Assembly (NCBI GenBank): GCA_026706485.1
Contig: JAPOYR010000010.1
Coordinates: 62,001 to 126,000 of the forward strand
Length of the DNA: 64,000 nucleotides
Origin: Chloroflexota bacterium
GTDB taxonomy: Bacteria; Chloroflexota; UBA11872
Reading direction: 5' to 3'
Notes under the pieces: model-generated
Seen by the model: only the letters and a program-made list of their open reading frames with translations
What the model was told of the DNA's origin: nothing
Databases searched by the model: none
Shown: piece by piece, positions 61,487 to 64,000 of the stretch
How positions within the stretch are numbered: the stretch's first letter is position 1
Layout: each line of letters opens with the position of its first letter
Translations under genes and position numbers: made by a program

Positions 61487-62077
61487 TTATAGCGACGTTC
61501 GCTCGTTGCCGGACTTCCCGTCCCCCGATCGACAATAGATGGCAAAAGCTCCATCACCGTGACGTCGAAACTTCCATAGCTGCCAGGTTGGCGGGGGCTC
61601 GGGCGCGGCGCGCCGCGCGCTGAATTCAGCAACAATCAAGCCATCGGAGGCCAGGACGCCCGGCTGAGCCAGCCGGTTCATGAGCGGAATCCACGGGTCA
61701 TCGGCGTAGGGCGGGTCCGCCAGGATCAACCCGTAGGGCCCCCCTGCCGCCAGGTCGGCGCGAAGCACATCGGCGCGCTCGACGCTGGCGGCATGCTCCA
61801 GCTCGAGCCGGCGAAGATTGGCGCGAATAACCGCGCACGCGCGCGAGTCACGCTCGATGAATCGCACATACTCGGCGCCGCGGCTGAGCGCCTCGATTCC
61901 AAAGGCGCCCGAGCCCGCGTAGCAATCCAGCACCCGCGGCGGCGGTGGAGCGCCCAGGGAGTCGAAGACGGCGGCCCGGAGACGATCGATCGTCGGCCGC
62001 GTGCCGGGCGCGACCTGGATGCCGTGCCCGCGCAGCTCACCGGCCACAACCCGGAGCCCGCGCCCCCTGGATGCCAT
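61487..62077 (-). CDS. rsmD: 16S rRNA (guanine966-N2)-methyltransferase
   Basis: 196 residues. The N-terminus RGLRVVAGELRG, the target-binding RPTIDRLRAAVFDSLG, the SAM site VLDCYAGSGAFGIEALSRGA and the catalytic D121-P-P-Y124 are all kept. It methylates G966 of 16S rRNA in the assembled 30S subunit. Directly before coaD, the common rsmD-coaD order. Confidence 0.95.
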   Translation of the reverse strand: MASRGRGLRVVAGELRGHGIQVAPGTRPTIDRLRAAVFDSLGAPPPPRVLDCYAGSGAFGIEALSRGAEYVRFIERDSRACAVIRANLRRLELEHAASVERADVLRADLAAGGPYGLILADPPYADDPWIPLMNRLAQPGVLASDGLIVAEFSARRAAPEPPPTWQLWKFRRHGDGAFAIYCRSGDGKSGNERTSL

Positions 62078-62112
62078 TCAGATCTCGCGGCGGGAGCCGA
62101 TGGGCCGGACGC

Positions 62113-64000
62113 TTAGCTCCATTCGCTCTCCTGCAGCATCGACTGAACGGCAGCCGCCAGCGGGCCGTGCTCCGGGCGCTCGAGCTCCGGGTCGGCCTGG
62201 ATGAGGGTTTCGGCATCCTCACGGGTTCGCCAGATCATCTCCATGTCGCTCACGCTCGCGAACTGAAAGCTCGTCAACCCATGCTGCCGCGTGCCCAAGA
62301 TATCGCCGGGGCCGCGCAGCTCCAGGTCGCGCTCGGCGAGCTCGAAGCCGTCGTGAACGTTCTGGAGGATGCGCAGTCGAGCGTTTTCCGTGGCGTCCGT
62401 GGTGTCGCTCAGCAGCAGGCAATGGCTCTGCTGCCCGCCGCGTCCGACGCGCCCGCGCAACTGGTGCAGCTGCGACAGCCCGAAGCGCTCCGCGCCCTCG
62501 ATCATGATCACGCTGGCCTGCGGCACGTCGATGCCGACTTCTACGACCGCCGTGCCGACGAGGATCTTCACCTCGCCGTCCCGAAAGGCCCGCATCACCG
62601 CGTCCTTGGCTTTGGCGCTCAGGCGCCCGTGCAAGAGTCCGATGGCGTGCGCGAGATCGGGATAGACCTGCGTGCTGAGACGCTCGAACTCATCCTTGGC
62701 GGATCGCACCTGAAGCGACTCCGATTCCTGGATCAGCGGACAGATCACGAAGGCCTGTCCGCCGGCTTCCACCTGCTGGCGCAGGAAGGCGTAGGCGTCG
62801 GCCCGGCGCGATTTCGGCACCCAGGCCGTACGCACCGGTTTCCGCCCGCCGGGCATCTCGCGAATCGACGTGACGTCCAGGTCACCGTAAAACGTCAGCG
62901 CCAAGGTGCGCGGAATGGGGGTGGCGGTCATGGCCAGCAGATGCGGGTTGTAGCCCTTGGCCCGGATCTCCCCGCGCTGCTGCACGCCAAAGCGATGCTG
63001 CTCGTCCACGACGGCGAGATTCAGCCGGGCGAACCGCGCGCTTTGCTGGATGAGCGCCTGCGTACCCACGACCACGCCGATTTCTCCGGCAGCGACCTCG
63101 CGCCAGAGTCGTCGCTTGGCCGCGGCCGGAATGCCGCCGCTGATGCGCTCGACGCGCACACCCAACGGCTCCAGCAGGTCGCCGAGCGTCTGCGTATGCT
63201 GCTCGGCCAACACCTCGGTTGGCGCCATCATGGCGCCCTGCCAGCCGGCACGGCAGACCGCGAACAGCGCGCCGGCGGCCACGGCGGTCTTGCCCGAACC
63301 CACGTCGCCTTGCACGAGCCGGCTCATGGGCGTGTCGCGGCGCAGATCGGTGAGAACCGCCGCCAGCGCCGCGCGCTGATCCTCCGTGAGCTTGAACGGC
63401 AGCCTGGCGCCAAAGTCCGCCATTGCGTCGCGGTCGAACTCGATCGGCCGGCCGGGCTGAGAGTCACGCCAGCGCCCGCGGTGCGTGAGGATCGCCAGCT
63501 GATAGACCAGCAGCTCGTCGAACGCGAGGCGCGCCTTTGCCGCGTCGGCGCTCGCCGCCGAGTCCGGCCGGTGCATCATCACCACCGCGTCCGCAATCCC
63601 AGGCAAATCGCGGCGCTTTCGCAGCGCGTCCGGCAGCGGGTCGTCCAAGAGGTCGGCGTGCGAATCCACGGCGGCGGACACCCACCGGCGCAGCTGGCGC
63701 TGCGTGACGCCCGCGGTCAACGGGTAGACCGGGACCAACCGGCCGGCGTGGAGCCGCTCCGCCGCGTCCAGCTCGTACTCCGGACTCGTCAGCTGCAGCC
63801 CGTGCTGGCCGTAGTCCACGCGACCGGCAAGCGCCACGTTTGGCCGACCGGAGAGCGTGTTCGCGAGATACGGCTGGTTGAACCAGACCGCGGTGATCTG
63901 GCCGGTCTCGTCCTGCAAGACCGCCTCGGTGATGCTGAGGCGTCGGGTCCGCGCGCGTCGCGAGGCGACGTCTACGATCGACCCGACCAGCGTCACGTCT
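62113..64000 (-). CDS. recG: ATP-dependent DNA helicase RecG (partial, N-terminus off the window)
   Basis: The open frame runs to the right edge. The visible C-terminal part begins in the OB-fold wedge (VTLVGSIVDVASRRARTRR), which binds the branch point. Helicase motifs follow: Walker A QGDVGSGKTAVAAG, the DEQH box VVDEQHRFGVQQR, MTATPIPRTL and RGRVGRGGQQSHC. RecG remodels stalled forks and Holliday junctions. The C-terminus (LELRGPGDILGTRQHG) is normal. The true start lies beyond 64000. Confidence 0.95.
   Translation of the reverse strand, partial: DVTLVGSIVDVASRRARTRRLSITEAVLQDETGQITAVWFNQPYLANTLSGRPNVALAGRVDYGQHGLQLTSPEYELDAAERLHAGRLVPVYPLTAGVTQRQLRRWVSAAVDSHADLLDDPLPDALRKRRDLPGIADAVVMMHRPDSAASADAAKARLAFDELLVYQLAILTHRGRWRDSQPGRPIEFDRDAMADFGARLPFKLTEDQRAALAAVLTDLRRDTPMSRLVQGDVGSGKTAVAAGALFAVCRAGWQGAMMAPTEVLAEQHTQTLGDLLEPLGVRVERISGGIPAAAKRRLWREVAAGEIGVVVGTQALIQQSARFARLNLAVVDEQHRFGVQQRGEIRAKGYNPHLLAMTATPIPRTLALTFYGDLDVTSIREMPGGRKPVRTAWVPKSRRADAYAFLRQQVEAGGQAFVICPLIQESESLQVRSAKDEFERLSTQVYPDLAHAIGLLHGRLSAKAKDAVMRAFRDGEVKILVGTAVVEVGIDVPQASVIMIEGAERFGLSQLHQLRGRVGRGGQQSHCLLLSDTTDATENARLRILQNVHDGFELAERDLELRGPGDILGTRQHGLTSFQFASVSDMEMIWRTREDAETLIQADPELERPEHGPLAAAVQSMLQESEWS

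Overview
The window is a high-GC, gene-dense bacterial chromosome segment. It reads most like Chloroflexota. This is inferred from the gene repertoire and order: a SepIVA/DivIVA-like coiled-coil gene between coaD and a DUF177 gene, an ANTAR regulator, a Rex-controlled complex I cluster, and many catabolic accessory enzymes. No marker gene here settles the phylum. There are about 57 genes and no gene-free stretch longer than about 230 bases. There is no transposase, integrase, CRISPR array or rRNA.

Layout. Positions 1-4502 (minus strand) hold a partial glycosyltransferase, a large YfhO-like membrane protein and an ANTAR response regulator. Positions 4681-13459 (plus) hold dnaN, a gamma-glutamyltransferase, a membrane-fused spermidine-synthase-like protein, a DUF3048 lipoprotein, a D-2-hydroxyacid dehydrogenase and an RNase J-like metallo-beta-lactamase protein. 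Positions 13589-16190 hold a HEPN/nucleotidyltransferase pair, a cyclase-like protein with a long acidic tail, a membrane LysM protein and tRNA-His. Positions 16417-25247 (plus) carry guaB, a hydantoinase-like gene, greA, lysS, serS, a cysteine-synthase-family gene and a TIM-barrel gene. Positions 25251-33744 (minus) carry an ABC-2 exporter, a full-length HyuA-like protein and two tandem GH42-like paralogues. Positions 33874-46567 (plus) hold rex, a candidate Rex operator and a tightly packed nuo cluster (A, C, D, G, H, I, J, K, L, M, N). Positions 46580-51899 hold a class III aminotransferase, then fabF-accB-bioY-acpP with fabH divergent. Positions 51896-55293 hold an aminotransferase, a HIT protein, lepB and rluD. 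Positions 55315-64000 (minus) form one long likely operon: recG-rsmD-coaD-sepIVA-like-DUF177-rpmF-fabD-fabG-accC-nusB-tatC.

How the genes fit together. The fatty-acid parts (fabH, fabF, acpP, accB, accC, fabD, fabG) are split between two loci, and a biotin transporter gene lies inside the operon that encodes the biotinylated carrier. Rex next to nuo, with a near-consensus operator before nuoA, points to NADH/NAD+ feedback on respiratory complex I. The nuo cluster has no nuoB, nuoE or nuoF.

The most unusual points are a gene whose best start codon is ATC behind a strong Shine-Dalgarno, a lysS that also seems to need a non-ATG/GTG/TTG start, the missing nuoB, a cyclase-fold protein with an erased metal site and a 140-residue acidic tail, and tandem GH42-like proteins that lack the usual Asn-Glu acid/base pair.
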